The notes beneath the pieces were generated by a model, which was given only the letters and a program-made list of their open reading frames with translations, made no database searches and was not told the DNA's origin. The position numbers and the translations under genes were made by a program. This document shows, piece after piece, positions 8,237 through 18,075 of a DNA stretch of 64,000 nt. Each line of letters begins with the position of its first letter. Position 1 is the first letter of the stretch. This DNA is from Micavibrio sp. UBA6147 (GTDB lineage: Bacteria > Pseudomonadota > Alphaproteobacteria > Micavibrionales > UBA1664): positions 815,947 through 879,946 of the forward strand of contig DIUX01000002.1 in assembly GCA_002423185.1 (NCBI GenBank), read 5' to 3'.

Positions 8237-10051
8237 TTATTGGCAGGCCAAGCATTCGTCGTATTTGCTGTCTTCTGCGGCTTGGCGAACCTCTTCGGCC
8301 TGCGCCCTTTTCCATGAGGAATCAGACTCGGCGCGCTGGATGGATTTCGAGCGGCAGTAATACAACGACTTGACGCCTTTTTTCCATGCTTCCCAGTGAA
8401 TGCCGTGCAGGTCTTTTTTATGCACGTCGGCGGGAAGGAAGACGTTGAGCGATTGCGCCTGACAAATAAACGGCGTGCGGTCGGCGGCATGTTCGATCAA
8501 CCAGCGTTGGTCGATTTCAAAGGCCGTCTTGAACACGTCTTTTTCATTGTCGTCAAGGAAGTCAAAATGTTGCACAGACCCTTCATTGGTGAAGATGCTG
8601 CTCCATGTTTCCTCAGTGTTTTTGCCTTTTTCTTCCAGCAAGACTTCCAGATGTCTGTTCTTGACGGGGAAGGAACCGGACAGGGTTTTATGCGTAAAGG
8701 CGTTGGCGGCAATCGGTTCAATCCCGGGGGAAGACCCGCCGCAGATGATCGAAATAGAGGCCGTGGGCGCAATCGCCATTTTGTTGGAAAACCGCTCCAT
8801 AATGCCGTAATCGGCGGCATCGGGGCATGGGCCGCGCTCATGCGCCAATTTGATCGACGCATCGTCGGCTTGACGTTTGATGTGTTGGAACATGCGGCGG
8901 TTCCAGACCTTCGCCATCACGCTTTCCATCGGGATCATCTTGCTCTGTAAGAACGAGTGGAAACCCATCACGCCGAGCCCGACCGAGCGTTCACGCATCG
9001 CGGCATATTTGGCGTTCGAAAACGAATCGGGCGCTTTTTCGATAAAGTCACTCAGGACGTTATCAAGGAATCGCATGATGTCCTCGATAAAGGTCGGGTG
9101 GTCTTGCCATTCTTCGAATTTTTCGAGGTTGGTGGACGACAAACAGCACACAGCCGAGCGTTGCTTGCCATCGGGGTCGATGCCAGTGGGCAAGGTGATC
9201 TCGGAACACAGATTGGACATCTTCACGTTCAACCCCGCCATTTTGTGGTGTTCGGGAATCGCGCGGTTAATGTGGTCGATATACAGGATATACGGCTCAC
9301 CCGTTTCAACGCGGGCGGTGAGGATACGAATCCACAATTCACGGGCGCGGACTTTGTCCATCACGGCGTTGTCTTTGGGGGATTTAAGCGCCCATTCTTC
9401 GTCATTTTCAACCGCTTGCATGAAGGCGTCGCTGATCAAAATACCGTGATGGAGGTTGAGGGCCTTACGGTTCGGGTCACCACCGGTCGGACGGCGAAGC
9501 TCAATAAATTCTTCAATCTCGGGGTGCCATACGGGCAAGTAAACCGCCGCCGAGCCACGGCGCAAAGAGCCTTGGGAAATGGCGAGCGTCAGCGAATCCA
9601 TCACGCGGATAAACGGAATAATACCGCTGGTCTTGCCGTTACGGCCGATTTTTTCACCGATAGAGCGCAAATTGCCCCAGTAAGAGCCGATGCCGCCGCC
9701 ACGCGCCGCGAGCCAGACATTCTCCGTCCACAGCTCAACAATCCCTTCGAGGGAGTCTTGGCATTCGTTCAAAAAGCAAGAAATCGGCAGGCCGCGATTC
9801 GTGCCGCCATTCGACAGAATAGGAGTCGCAGGCATGAACCACAGCTTAGAAATATAATCATACAGGCGCTGGGCGTGTTCGCTGTCATCGCCATAATACA
9901 TCGCAACGCGGGCGAACAGATCCTGATAGGTTTCGCCGGGCATCAAATAACGATCAGTGAGTGTACCCTTGCCGAATTCGGTGAGGTTCTCGTCGCGGCT
10001 GCGGTCGATCTTCACGCGCGGGCCATGCTCCATTTGGGCAACATCAAACAT
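8237..10051 (-). CDS. nrdA: Ribonucleoside-diphosphate reductase, alpha subunit
   Basis: 604 residues from the ATG at 10051, which has GGAG eight bases upstream; the longer open frame covers the regulatory region and is not used. NrdA reduces ribonucleotides. Visible catalytic parts: Cys92 in the SCFLNEC segment (redox pair), the NLCSEI thiyl radical Cys, the later redox-partner region, and the C-terminal shuttle pair C600-L-A-C603. The N-terminus goes straight into the reductase fold, so the ATP-cone that provides overall dATP inhibition appears to be absent, as in many shorter NrdA proteins. Paired NrdR boxes lie 86-132 bases upstream. Confidence 0.95.
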   Translation of the reverse strand: MFDVAQMEHGPRVKIDRSRDENLTEFGKGTLTDRYLMPGETYQDLFARVAMYYGDDSEHAQRLYDYISKLWFMPATPILSNGGTNRGLPISCFLNECQDSLEGIVELWTENVWLAARGGGIGSYWGNLRSIGEKIGRNGKTSGIIPFIRVMDSLTLAISQGSLRRGSAAVYLPVWHPEIEEFIELRRPTGGDPNRKALNLHHGILISDAFMQAVENDEEWALKSPKDNAVMDKVRARELWIRILTARVETGEPYILYIDHINRAIPEHHKMAGLNVKMSNLCSEITLPTGIDPDGKQRSAVCCLSSTNLEKFEEWQDHPTFIEDIMRFLDNVLSDFIEKAPDSFSNAKYAAMRERSVGLGVMGFHSFLQSKMIPMESVMAKVWNRRMFQHIKRQADDASIKLAHERGPCPDAADYGIMERFSNKMAIAPTASISIICGGSSPGIEPIAANAFTHKTLSGSFPVKNRHLEVLLEEKGKNTEETWSSIFTNEGSVQHFDFLDDNEKDVFKTAFEIDQRWLIEHAADRTPFICQAQSLNVFLPADVHKKDLHGIHWEAWKKGVKSLYYCRSKSIQRAESDSSWKRAQAEEVRQAAEDSKYDECLACQ

Positions 10052-10136
10052 AGTACAACTCCATTCCTTGATGGTTGTATATTCAAATTTCGTATCACAG
10101 TATTGTCGTCGAGGAGGCGGCAGCAGAAGGAAAAAA

Positions 10137-10152
10137 ACACTACCATTTGTGT
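10137..10152 (-). promoter_or_regulatory. NrdR box (start-proximal)
   Basis: ACACTACCATTTGTGT matches the NrdR consensus (acaCwAtATaTwGtgt) at 12 of 16 positions, with perfect outer ACAC/GTGT arms. It lies 31 bases, three helical turns, from the second box, the classic tandem layout for the ATP/dATP-sensing repressor NrdR. Confidence 0.75.
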
Positions 10153-10167
10153 CCCGATTTATTAATG

Positions 10168-10183
10168 ATACTATATATCGTGT
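10168..10183 (-). promoter_or_regulatory. NrdR box (start-distal)
   Basis: ATACTATATATCGTGT matches the NrdR consensus at 14 of 16 positions. Exact 31-base spacing to the box at 10137 strongly supports the pair as an operator over the nrdA promoter. Confidence 0.85.
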
Positions 10184-10502
10184 CTGTGTCCATATGAATT
10201 TTTTCCTATTGCCCTTTTTTTGCCACGATTCAGGCCGCATCCCCGCGCCGTTATTTGACTCGTCCGCCGCACAGTTTTTTGTGTGAAACTTAAACCGATT
10301 GATATTGTTCAGTTTTATGAACGGGCTTTGAGCGCGCGCCACAGGCAAAATAAGAATGAAGTCCTGAATCAATTCGTATAAGAAAGAATTATGGAATAAA
10401 TAATAATTTATGATGCTGTGGGTCGGCTTCTATGGGGTCAGGGCGAGTCTTGCGTTATCCCGCAAAATCCTTGTGCATAGAATAATAAATGCATGCGATT
10501 CG
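10184..10502. other. Non-coding intergenic stretch between the nrdA operator and pyk
   Basis: About 320 bases with no supportable gene on either strand. A+T-rich in parts (10340-10415). It must hold the upstream part of the nrdA promoter; I see no hairpin terminator, tRNA or clear further operator in it. Confidence 0.5.
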
Positions 10503-10531
10503 TTCACCTCTTGTTAAAAACAGTGTAGGAT
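10503..10531 (+). promoter_or_regulatory. Possible sigma-70 promoter for pyk
   Basis: TTCACC, a 17-base spacer, then TAGGAT, about 90 bases before the chosen pyk start. Both boxes are imperfect. Confidence 0.3.
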
Positions 10532-10619
10532 GATGAACCAATAAAAGGCGCGTCAAGACCCTGCGCCCGTGATGATTGATACACATATATATAGACAGAT
10601 AACAGCAAAGCCAGTTCAC

Positions 10620-12050
10620 ATGACCAAGCACCTCACCCGCCAAAGACAGACCAAAATTCTCGCAACGCTCGGCCCAGCATCGTCGGAAAAAGAACAGATC
10701 AAGGCGCTCGTCCTTGCGGGGGCGGATGTTTTTCGCCTGAACTTCAGCCACGGCACCGCCGACGACCATCGCGCCCGTGTCGAATCGATTCGCGCACTGG
10801 AAAAGGAACTCGGCCGCCCCTTGGGGATTGTGGCGGATATGCAAGGGCCGAAGCTGCGCGTTGGTAAATTCAAAGACGGCTCGATTGCGTTGCATGAAGG
10901 CATGACCTTCCGCTTTGACCTCGACCCTGCCTTGGGCGATGAAACGCGGGTGCAACTTCCGCACCCCGAAATCCTGTCGGTCGTTGTGCCGGGTTCGCGC
11001 TTGATGATGGATGACGGCAAGGTTCACGCCGACGTCACCAAAGTCGGCGATGGCTATGCCGAGGTTGTGTTCACCGCCGGCAATAAATTATCGAATAATA
11101 AAGGCGTGAACGTGCCGAATCTGGTGTTGCCGATTCCCGCCCTCACCGAAAAAGACCGCCGCGACCTTGCCGTTGCGCTGGATCTGGAGGTTGACTGGAT
11201 TGCGCAGAGCTTCGTGCAAAAACCCGAAGACGTCGCCGAGGCACGCAAACTCATTGCCGGCCGCGCAGGCTTGATTGTAAAGCTGGAAAAACCATCGGCG
11301 CTGGACTACCTCGATGAAATCATCACCTTGACCGATGCGGTGATGATTGCGCGGGGCGATTTGGGCGTTGAAATTCCGCCCGAACATGTGCCGTCGGTTC
11401 AGAAAATGCTCATTCGCAAATTGCGCAAGGCGGGCAAACCCGTCATTGTGGCGACCCAGATGCTCGAATCAATGATCGAAGACCCGCGCCCGACCCGTGC
11501 CGAGGCTTCGGACGTGGCAACCGCTATTTATGATGGCGCCGATGCAGTGATGTTGTCGGCCGAAACGGCGGCGGGTAAATACCCCGTTCCGGCGGTCGAG
11601 ATGATGGATCGAATCGCCCGCAGTGTCGAACGCGATGTCAGTTACCCGCGCATCATGGACGCCGAACACCCCGATGCGGTGGCGGAGGATTCCTCCGATG
11701 CGATCACCGCCGCCTCATGGCAAGTGGCGCAAACGATTCGCGCCGCCGCGATTGTCAACTTCACAACCTCCGGCTCAACCGCCCTGCGCACCGCGCGCCA
11801 ACGCCCGCAAGTGCCTATTTTGTGTTTGACCGAAAAACTCCCGACCGCGCGGCGCTTGATGTTGTCATACGGCGTTCACGCCGTCCATACGGCGGATGTG
11901 AGCAGTTTTGACGACATGGTGCTCAAGGCCGGACGAATCGCCCGCCAACAAGGCATCGCCGCCAAAGGCCAACGAATCGTCGTCACCGCCGGTGTACCCT
12001 TCGGCACGCCGGGCAGCACCAACATCCTGCGCATTGCTTGGGTTGAATAG
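10620..12050 (+). CDS. pyk: Pyruvate kinase
   Basis: 476 residues from the ATG at 10620; two in-frame ATGs 48-51 bases upstream are possible but would add a tail not typical of the family. Converts phosphoenolpyruvate and ADP to pyruvate and ATP. Seen: the TKILATLGPAS start, R39 and N41 in the FRLNFSHG nucleotide/K+ region, the IVKLEKPSALD Lys and the MIARGDLGVEIP Mg2+-binding signature. The C-terminal domain is complete. Confidence 0.95.
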   Translation: MTKHLTRQRQTKILATLGPASSEKEQIKALVLAGADVFRLNFSHGTADDHRARVESIRALEKELGRPLGIVADMQGPKLRVGKFKDGSIALHEGMTFRFDLDPALGDETRVQLPHPEILSVVVPGSRLMMDDGKVHADVTKVGDGYAEVVFTAGNKLSNNKGVNVPNLVLPIPALTEKDRRDLAVALDLEVDWIAQSFVQKPEDVAEARKLIAGRAGLIVKLEKPSALDYLDEIITLTDAVMIARGDLGVEIPPEHVPSVQKMLIRKLRKAGKPVIVATQMLESMIEDPRPTRAEASDVATAIYDGADAVMLSAETAAGKYPVPAVEMMDRIARSVERDVSYPRIMDAEHPDAVAEDSSDAITAASWQVAQTIRAAAIVNFTTSGSTALRTARQRPQVPILCLTEKLPTARRLMLSYGVHAVHTADVSSFDDMVLKAGRIARQQGIAAKGQRIVVTAGVPFGTPGSTNILRIAWVE

Positions 12051-12080
12051 ATTTTAACGATTGCTTGCTATGATGAGAAA

Positions 12081-12797
12081 ATGACCGATTCTAAGCCGCG
12101 CCAATCGGGCAATGTCCTGTTCCTCATCTTGATCGCCGTCGCGTTATTCGCGGCGCTGTCCTATGCGGTGACGCAGAGCAGCCGCTCCGGCGGCGATGGC
12201 GTATCGCGCGACAAGGCGCGCTTAACGGCATCCGAGGTCATCCAAATCGCGACGAATGTCGAACAGGCGGTTAATCGGATGCAGATCATCAACCGATGCA
12301 CGGATTCGCAATTTAATTTCTCAACACCGATTTATACGGCTTCGGCGACGACGAACCCTGTTCATGGTGTCAATCACAACGCCTCTGCGCCGCCCGATAA
12401 ACGATGCCATGTGTTTGATGTGGCGGGCGGTGGCGTGTCGCCGCATGTTGTTGAAGGCGCGGTGATCGAAGGACAAGTCACCGGCGGCTGGCGCACCGGT
12501 TCGGGCGGGGCGATTGTTGCGCGCGTCATTGATATTGGCTCACCCGAGCCTGACATTGTTTGGGCTTTTCCCCATATATCGCGCGATGTATGTCATGAAA
12601 TCCATGCAAAACTGAGCCTTCCGACGCCACTCCAAGAAGACACCGTCGGAACATGGGTGCCGTACACAGGCTCCTATGCGACGTTCGGGATATTGGGCAA
12701 TGACTGGGCAGTCTTGAGTGGCAAGCGCAGTTTCTGCGCGCTTGATGCCGCCAATCCCAATGCGGCCTATTTCTTTCACGTCCTTATCGCGCGATAA
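12081..12797 (+). CDS. Unrecognised pilin-like single-pass membrane or exported protein
   Basis: 238 residues. A basic N-terminus (SKPRQSGN) leads into one hydrophobic helix (about residues 11-30), then a helical segment and a beta-rich, Gly-rich domain with four or more Cys residues (in RCTD, KRCHV, DVCHEI and SFCALD), suggesting periplasmic disulfides. The Gly-Asn-Val-Leu-Phe start of the helix resembles type IV pilin or pseudopilin N-termini, but no canonical Gly/Phe-Thr-Leu-Ile-Glu cleavage site is present. No pilus genes are nearby. Convergent with the DUF1501 gene, 15 bases apart. Confidence 0.7.
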   Translation: MTDSKPRQSGNVLFLILIAVALFAALSYAVTQSSRSGGDGVSRDKARLTASEVIQIATNVEQAVNRMQIINRCTDSQFNFSTPIYTASATTNPVHGVNHNASAPPDKRCHVFDVAGGGVSPHVVEGAVIEGQVTGGWRTGSGGAIVARVIDIGSPEPDIVWAFPHISRDVCHEIHAKLSLPTPLQEDTVGTWVPYTGSYATFGILGNDWAVLSGKRSFCALDAANPNAAYFFHVLIAR

Positions 12798-12812
12798 AAT
12801 CCCTACACGGCC

Positions 12813-14243
12813 TTATATAATAAGTCCGTTGAGCTTCGGCGCGGATTCGCTGTTGGGGTAGACCACGGCGTTCAGGGCGGCGAGGCTGAGGCCGAAATGG
12901 TCGGACAAAACCCCCTTGAACACCGACCGTAAATCCACCGTGGGGCGCAGGTCGCGCCCTTCATAAAGGCGGTCAGTGGTCAGGCCGGGCCAATCGGCAA
13001 GAACACGCCCGCCCTTGACCGCACCGCCCGCAACGAAGGTACAAGATGCCGTGCCGTGGTCGGTGCCGTTATTGCCGTTGGGCGCGCATGTCCGCCCGAA
13101 TTCAGTAATCGCCAGCACAACCGTGTCGCCCCAGGCATCGCCGAGTGTGTCTTTGAGCGCCTTGAATCCTTGATCGAGCAGTCCGAAATTATTGGCGAGC
13201 CCACCCGCCGCCGTGCCTTGATTGGCGTGCGTATCCCAACCGCCGAGTTCAAGACTGGCGATTCGGGGGCCATCGGGTTCTTTCATCCATGTGCCGGTCA
13301 TTTCCGCCATGGTGACGAATCCTTTGCGACTGCGGCTTTGACGCGCCATTTGGCGCATGTCGGAATCAAACAAATTGCCGGTTGTGTCTTGAATATCCAG
13401 CCCCTCATACAAGGCGGATTGAAGAGCCGCATCTTGTTTGTACAAATAGGATACGAGGCTGTAAAAATCGCTGCCGACTTCGGGCAGTGTACTGGGTGCC
13501 CATGACCCGACCGTTGTTTTGCCGCGCATCGCCATCGGGATGGATTGCCCGAACGCCATGCCGAGTTTACGTGTCCCGCGCTCTTGCGCTGATTGTTGCT
13601 CAATCAATCCGACAAGGCGGTTCATCCATCCGCTGTCAAGCCCGTGCGGCGTTGTGCCGCCAAGTTCCAAAACATTCTGGGCGTCAAAATGCGAGCGCTG
13701 GCGATACGGGCTGGCGGCGGCGTGAACAATCGCCATTTGTTTGTCTTGATACATTTTATAGAGCGTTTCAAACGACGGATGGAGCGCGAAAAACCCGTCA
13801 AGGTTCAACAACGCATCCCGTTCAATCGCCAAATTTTTACGCAGGGCGACATAGGCGGGGTCGCCGTAAGGCACGGTCGCTGCCAACCCGTCCATCGCAC
13901 CGCGCAGGATAATCACGATAAGGCGTTTATTGGTCGGCGCGTTCGCCCAACTCAGGCTCGGCATCATCACCCCCGCCATGGCCGCCATCGCCATACCGTT
14001 CAGGAAACGGCGGCGCGGTTGGCTGAACTCGTGAGTGTCGGGGGGCGTGTCGGTGGAAGCGCTGCCTTCATACGCAACGAAATTCTGCGCCGATTCTTGC
14101 ATGGCTTTCGCGGTTTTAAGCGCCTCAAGACGGGCTTGGTCGGCCTGCCGTGAATCGGCGCAGGCGCCAATGGGGTCATGGTGTTCAAAGCGATCTTCAA
14201 CGTGATCCTCATCTAGGTGGTCATCGTGGTTATCATCACACAT
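12813..14243 (-). CDS. DUF1501 protein with Tat signal
   Basis: 476 residues. After an unusual Asp/His-rich 70-residue N-terminal extension comes a twin-arginine motif (RRRFL, residues 77-81) and a hydrophobic segment ending in Ser-Trp-Ala, so the folded protein is exported by Tat. The mature part has the DUF1501 signatures: LIVIILRGAMDGLA near residue 108, the GGWDTHANQG motif, and the EFGRT segment with its following NGTDHG, as in sulfatase/alkaline-phosphatase-like folds. It is the second gene of a two-gene unit with the DUF1800 gene 40 bases upstream, a widespread pairing of unknown function. A start at an internal Met nearer the Tat motif cannot be excluded. Confidence 0.9.
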   Translation of the reverse strand: MCDDNHDDHLDEDHVEDRFEHHDPIGACADSRQADQARLEALKTAKAMQESAQNFVAYEGSASTDTPPDTHEFSQPRRRFLNGMAMAAMAGVMMPSLSWANAPTNKRLIVIILRGAMDGLAATVPYGDPAYVALRKNLAIERDALLNLDGFFALHPSFETLYKMYQDKQMAIVHAAASPYRQRSHFDAQNVLELGGTTPHGLDSGWMNRLVGLIEQQSAQERGTRKLGMAFGQSIPMAMRGKTTVGSWAPSTLPEVGSDFYSLVSYLYKQDAALQSALYEGLDIQDTTGNLFDSDMRQMARQSRSRKGFVTMAEMTGTWMKEPDGPRIASLELGGWDTHANQGTAAGGLANNFGLLDQGFKALKDTLGDAWGDTVVLAITEFGRTCAPNGNNGTDHGTASCTFVAGGAVKGGRVLADWPGLTTDRLYEGRDLRPTVDLRSVFKGVLSDHFGLSLAALNAVVYPNSESAPKLNGLII

Positions 14244-14283
14244 GGCTTTGTCTTTCTTTGGTCATTATGGCCTCATTTCTTGC

Positions 14284-15744
14284 TCATCGCCGCATCGTGG
14301 CTGGGGCGGCGAGGACGAGGGCAATCGCATCGGCCTTTGACGGGGCTTGCGCAATGGCGGTGAGGGCGGCGGCGGTGGTCGCGGGGCCAATCGCCCCCTT
14401 GGCAAAGGCCACAGGGTCGGCGATCTGGCTTTGCACTTGGCGGGCGAAGCTATACGCCCAATCAACGCGGTTCATCAAGGCATCGGGCGACAACCAATCG
14501 CCTTCCGTATCGCCCCATCCGGCGGGGGACAGTGCCATAAACGGCATATGGTCGAACATGGTGAGGCCTTGCATAATTGCCCCTCTGCCCCTTTCCTCAT
14601 CCGGAACAATGCCGGTAATGCGAAAAACCGATACAAGATAGTCATGCGGTGGCTTGAACTTCGCCAGCGGTGTGTGCCAAACTTCGTTCAGACCAATCAA
14701 GGCGCGATACACATCCGGCAACGATCCTTTGGTTCTCAAGAATACGGATTCTAATGCCGCAATCGCGGCGGCGGGGGGATTGTCCGCAATGAAATGCCGC
14801 GCCAGTTTTGTACAGATAAACCGCGCGGTTGACGGGTGGCGGGCAAGGTTGCGCAGGGCGCTCGCCCCTTCTTCAAACCCGTCCCCATTGGCAAGAATAG
14901 GCGCAGGAGCGGATTGGTTAGCAGATTTGGCGGCACGGCGGTCGGATTTTTTGTTACCGGTCGGGGAAGCGAGCGCGGCCTCACTGCCATAACGATGGCC
15001 GAGAAAGACTTTCACCCCTGGCTCATGCATTTGCGGGACAAACATAAACCCGTCCTTGCCCTCAATTTGTGGCGGCTTGACTGTCCATCCGGTGATGATT
15101 TTGGCAAGCGCAATGACATCGGCCTGTGTATAGCCACCATCAACGCCAAGGGTGTGAAGCTCTAAAATCTCGCGCGCAAGGTTTTCATTGAGGCCTTTTT
15201 TGCGGCGGCGTCCGGCCTGTGAATTGGGGCCGATGGATTGAGCGTTGTCCAGATATTGCAACATCGCGGGGTGGCGTTCGGCGGCGAGTAATAAATCCTC
15301 AAACGTGCTGAACACATGCGGGCGAATGGCTTCGCGCTCAAACGCGCCGAGCAAACCGATCACAATGACTTTTGACTTGCCGGATACGGTAAAATGGTTG
15401 CTCCAAAACTCCACTAGCCGTTCGGCGAACGGGCGGTCGGTGGAGACGGCATGGCGAAACCGGAAAAATATTTCGTCGTTCAACGTTTCCCGCGCGTCTT
15501 TGTTGAAGTCGTTCATCGTTTCGCGGTCTTTGGCATCGCGCGATGCGCGAAAACGGGCGATCATATCGCTGCTGGTTGGTAAGTCGGCGGTGATTGTCGT
15601 GCCGGGGTTGCGGCGGTCGCCGATTTGGCCGAGTAACCATTGTTGCGGGTCGGCGGCAATGCGGTTCAATTCATCAATTCCGCGCAGGCCATACCCAAAG
15701 CGATTGGCGGCGATAAAGGCATCAAGGGGCGTGCGGTTCGGCAT
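14284..15744 (-). CDS. DUF1800 protein
   Basis: 486 residues with the family features: the N-terminal AANRFGYG motif, the LVEFWSNHFTVS block, the NENLAREILELHTLGV segment and the TGW motif (ITGWTVK). DUF1800 genes are almost always paired with DUF1501 genes, as here, and the pair is thought to act at the cell surface; no enzymatic role is established. It is the first gene of the pair, with its stop 40 bases before the DUF1501 start. No obvious signal peptide is seen, so export could be by piggy-back on its Tat partner (inference). Confidence 0.9.
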   Translation of the reverse strand: MPNRTPLDAFIAANRFGYGLRGIDELNRIAADPQQWLLGQIGDRRNPGTTITADLPTSSDMIARFRASRDAKDRETMNDFNKDARETLNDEIFFRFRHAVSTDRPFAERLVEFWSNHFTVSGKSKVIVIGLLGAFEREAIRPHVFSTFEDLLLAAERHPAMLQYLDNAQSIGPNSQAGRRRKKGLNENLAREILELHTLGVDGGYTQADVIALAKIITGWTVKPPQIEGKDGFMFVPQMHEPGVKVFLGHRYGSEAALASPTGNKKSDRRAAKSANQSAPAPILANGDGFEEGASALRNLARHPSTARFICTKLARHFIADNPPAAAIAALESVFLRTKGSLPDVYRALIGLNEVWHTPLAKFKPPHDYLVSVFRITGIVPDEERGRGAIMQGLTMFDHMPFMALSPAGWGDTEGDWLSPDALMNRVDWAYSFARQVQSQIADPVAFAKGAIGPATTAAALTAIAQAPSKADAIALVLAAPATMRR

Positions 15745-15805
15745 TAATCCATTCCATTATTTGGGTTTGGCGTTTGCGTTTGGCGTTCGGGGTTGGAGTC
15801 TTAAT

Positions 15806-15838
15806 GGCTGGCTCTAGTCACTAGTGTGGTGGCCAGCC
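15806..15838. repeat. Inverted repeat upstream of the DUF1800 gene
   Basis: GGCTGGC/GCCAGCC arms enclose a 19-base loop that itself contains the near-palindrome CTAGTCACTAG. It lies about 65-95 bases before the DUF1800 start, a fitting place for an operator; no regulator is assigned. Confidence 0.35.
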
Positions 15839-15945
15839 TCCAGTTTCTCCGATTTATATATCCGGCGATAAAACCTGAAGGCGCGCATGACCGCGCCTTT
15901 CCCATTTTAAAATTGTCGGGCTTAATATTTGGTATGCGCGGCAAC

Positions 15946-15980
15946 AAAAAACCCTTCGCAAAAAATGCAGAAGGGTTTTT
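15946..15980. terminator. Terminator after yidC
   Basis: AAAAACCCTTC/GAAGGGTTTTT stem with an inner GCA/TGC pairing; T tracts on both strands. It ends the rpmH-rnpA-yidD-yidC operon. Confidence 0.8.
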
Positions 15981-16002
15981 AAAAGAGATATAAAGGCGCG
16001 CC

Positions 16003-18018
16003 CTATTTCTTTTTGGGACTCGATTTGCCTTTGGTCGAAGATTTTGCGCCCGATGATTTCGCAGCGGTTTTCTTCTTCGTTGTTTTGGGTTTGCTGAGAG
16101 CTTTCACCGGTTTTTCCGCGTCTTTCTTGCCGTCTTGGGCGGCGGCGTCATGTTCGTTGCCCTCGATCAAGTCTTCGATTTCCTCTTCAATCATTTCGGC
16201 GGCGGGGCTGACGCCCTTTGGCCCGTGTTCAACAAGGTCTTCGAGTTTTTGTTCGGCGGGCGTGCGGTGGAAGAAGGTAACAGTTACCCCTTCTTTACGC
16301 AGCAAGACATATTGCTGAACCATCGAGAGCAAGTTGCCCCAGCTCCAGTAAATCACCAATCCCGCGGGGAATTTGGCCAAAATAAGGGTGATGAAAAACG
16401 GCATGAACAACATCATCTTCGCCTGAATCGGGTCTTGCGCCGGTGGGTTCAAACGGTGTTGCAGCAATAAAGTGACACACATAATGCACGGCCACGCCCC
16501 GATCATCAAAAACGAAGGCGGAGTCCACGACAACAAGCCGAACAGGTTGAACAGCGTGGTCGGGTCCATCGCCGACATATCGTCAATCCACCCCCAAAAC
16601 GGCGTGTGACGCATATCAAGCGAGATATACAAAACCTTGTACAACGCAAAGAAAATCGGAATCTGGATCAAGATCGGCAGACACCCCGCCATCGGGTTGA
16701 CGTTTTCTTTTTGGTACAGTTCGAAAATGGCTTTTTGCAATTTTTCACGATCGGCGCCGTATTTTTCACGCATCTCGATCATTTGCGGGTTGAGCTTACG
16801 CATCCGTGCAAACGACCGGAATGATTTGTTGGCAAGCGGAAAAACGCACAGGCGGAGCAACACCGTAAACGCCAAAATCGCGAAGGCGAACGACCCCGTT
16901 GAGTGACCGATCCATGTCAGGATGATAAAGAACGGGCGCGTCATGAAATAGAAAATGCCGAAATCAATGGCGAGGTCAAAATGTTGGATTTTGAGGTCTT
17001 CTTCATATTGTTCAAGCATGTTGAGCAATTTAGGGCCGGCAAAGAAACGGATATCGTGGCTGGAGGCTTCGCCCGCCGCAATGGTGATGCCGGCACCGGT
17101 GAAATCGGTTTGATAGCGCGGGGCTTTGCCGCTTCTGTCGGTGCTGATACGGTAACGGCCTTCGCCTTTTTCATGCAGCGGAACAAGGGCGGTGAGCCAG
17201 TATTTTTCGGAAAGGCCGATCCATCCTTGGACGGCTTTGGTGTCGACGGCGTCATCGTCATCTTTGGCGAGGGAATAAAATCCGGCCTCATGCAAGGTGC
17301 CGTCCAAATAGGCGACGGGGCCTTCATGCATAATGGCGTTGGCCGTTACGATCTTCGGCAATCCGAGGCGCGATATATGGGCATAGGGGAACAAGGTTAC
17401 GGGGCTGTTGCCCGTGTTGATAACCTCGTCCTTGATGTCGAACATGTAATTATTGTCAAGCGTGACGGTGCGGCGGAAAATCAGGTTCTCACCATTCGCC
17501 CATTCAAGAGTGACGGGGGTGTTCGGGGCGAGGGTGCGGTTTGCAGACACAACACGCCACAGGCTCTCACGGCTTGGCATACGCACCGATGTATCGCTGG
17601 CAACCCATCCGAATTCGGCAAATTGTGGGTGATGGCTGCGCGTTGGGGCGAGCAACGGCACAGGGGTTGAATCGGTGGTGGACTCGGCATAACGCAGCAA
17701 CGCCAGATCATCAAACCGCGCGCCTTTGAGCGATAAAGACCCCTTGACGGTTTCGCTTTCAATCGTGATGCGGGGGCTGTCCTTGACGGCCTCGGCAATC
17801 GGCAATGGCGCATCGGTCTGCGCGTCCGGCGCGGCGGTCGCGGTAACGTTTGGTGCCACAGGGGTCGCGGCTTTTTGCGCGGCTTGCTGGGCTCTGACCG
17901 CGTTGATATGCGGCTTATAGATGAACAAATCATAGATGATGAATAACCCGACACAGGCGATAAAAAAGACAATCAGGTTTTTCTTGTCCTGTGGGTGCAT
18001 GGAATTTTTATTGTTCAT
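16003..18018 (-). CDS. yidC: Membrane protein insertase YidC
   Basis: 671 residues. An N-terminal transmembrane helix (about residues 15-30) precedes a large periplasmic domain, then the conserved five-helix insertase core starting near residue 370, with the MAGCLPILIQIPIFFALYKV block. The C-terminal tail after the last helix is about 100 residues, ending Lys/Ser/Thr-rich, probably for ribosome contact and longer than usual. YidC inserts inner membrane proteins with or without SecYEG. Last gene of the operon from rpmH. Confidence 0.96.
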   Translation of the reverse strand: MNNKNSMHPQDKKNLIVFFIACVGLFIIYDLFIYKPHINAVRAQQAAQKAATPVAPNVTATAAPDAQTDAPLPIAEAVKDSPRITIESETVKGSLSLKGARFDDLALLRYAESTTDSTPVPLLAPTRSHHPQFAEFGWVASDTSVRMPSRESLWRVVSANRTLAPNTPVTLEWANGENLIFRRTVTLDNNYMFDIKDEVINTGNSPVTLFPYAHISRLGLPKIVTANAIMHEGPVAYLDGTLHEAGFYSLAKDDDDAVDTKAVQGWIGLSEKYWLTALVPLHEKGEGRYRISTDRSGKAPRYQTDFTGAGITIAAGEASSHDIRFFAGPKLLNMLEQYEEDLKIQHFDLAIDFGIFYFMTRPFFIILTWIGHSTGSFAFAILAFTVLLRLCVFPLANKSFRSFARMRKLNPQMIEMREKYGADREKLQKAIFELYQKENVNPMAGCLPILIQIPIFFALYKVLYISLDMRHTPFWGWIDDMSAMDPTTLFNLFGLLSWTPPSFLMIGAWPCIMCVTLLLQHRLNPPAQDPIQAKMMLFMPFFITLILAKFPAGLVIYWSWGNLLSMVQQYVLLRKEGVTVTFFHRTPAEQKLEDLVEHGPKGVSPAAEMIEEEIEDLIEGNEHDAAAQDGKKDAEKPVKALSKPKTTKKKTAAKSSGAKSSTKGKSSPKKK

Positions 18019-18075
18019 GGCGTGTTTCTTGTACTGTTTTGTTGAGCGGTTATTCGGTGATCGGTTGCGATCTGT

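Noticed and set aside
8957..10165. Long plus-strand open frame opposite nrdA (402 codons)
   Set aside because: It is the antisense of a certain gene, has no ribosome binding site and no recognisable domain; long mirror frames are common at this GC content.
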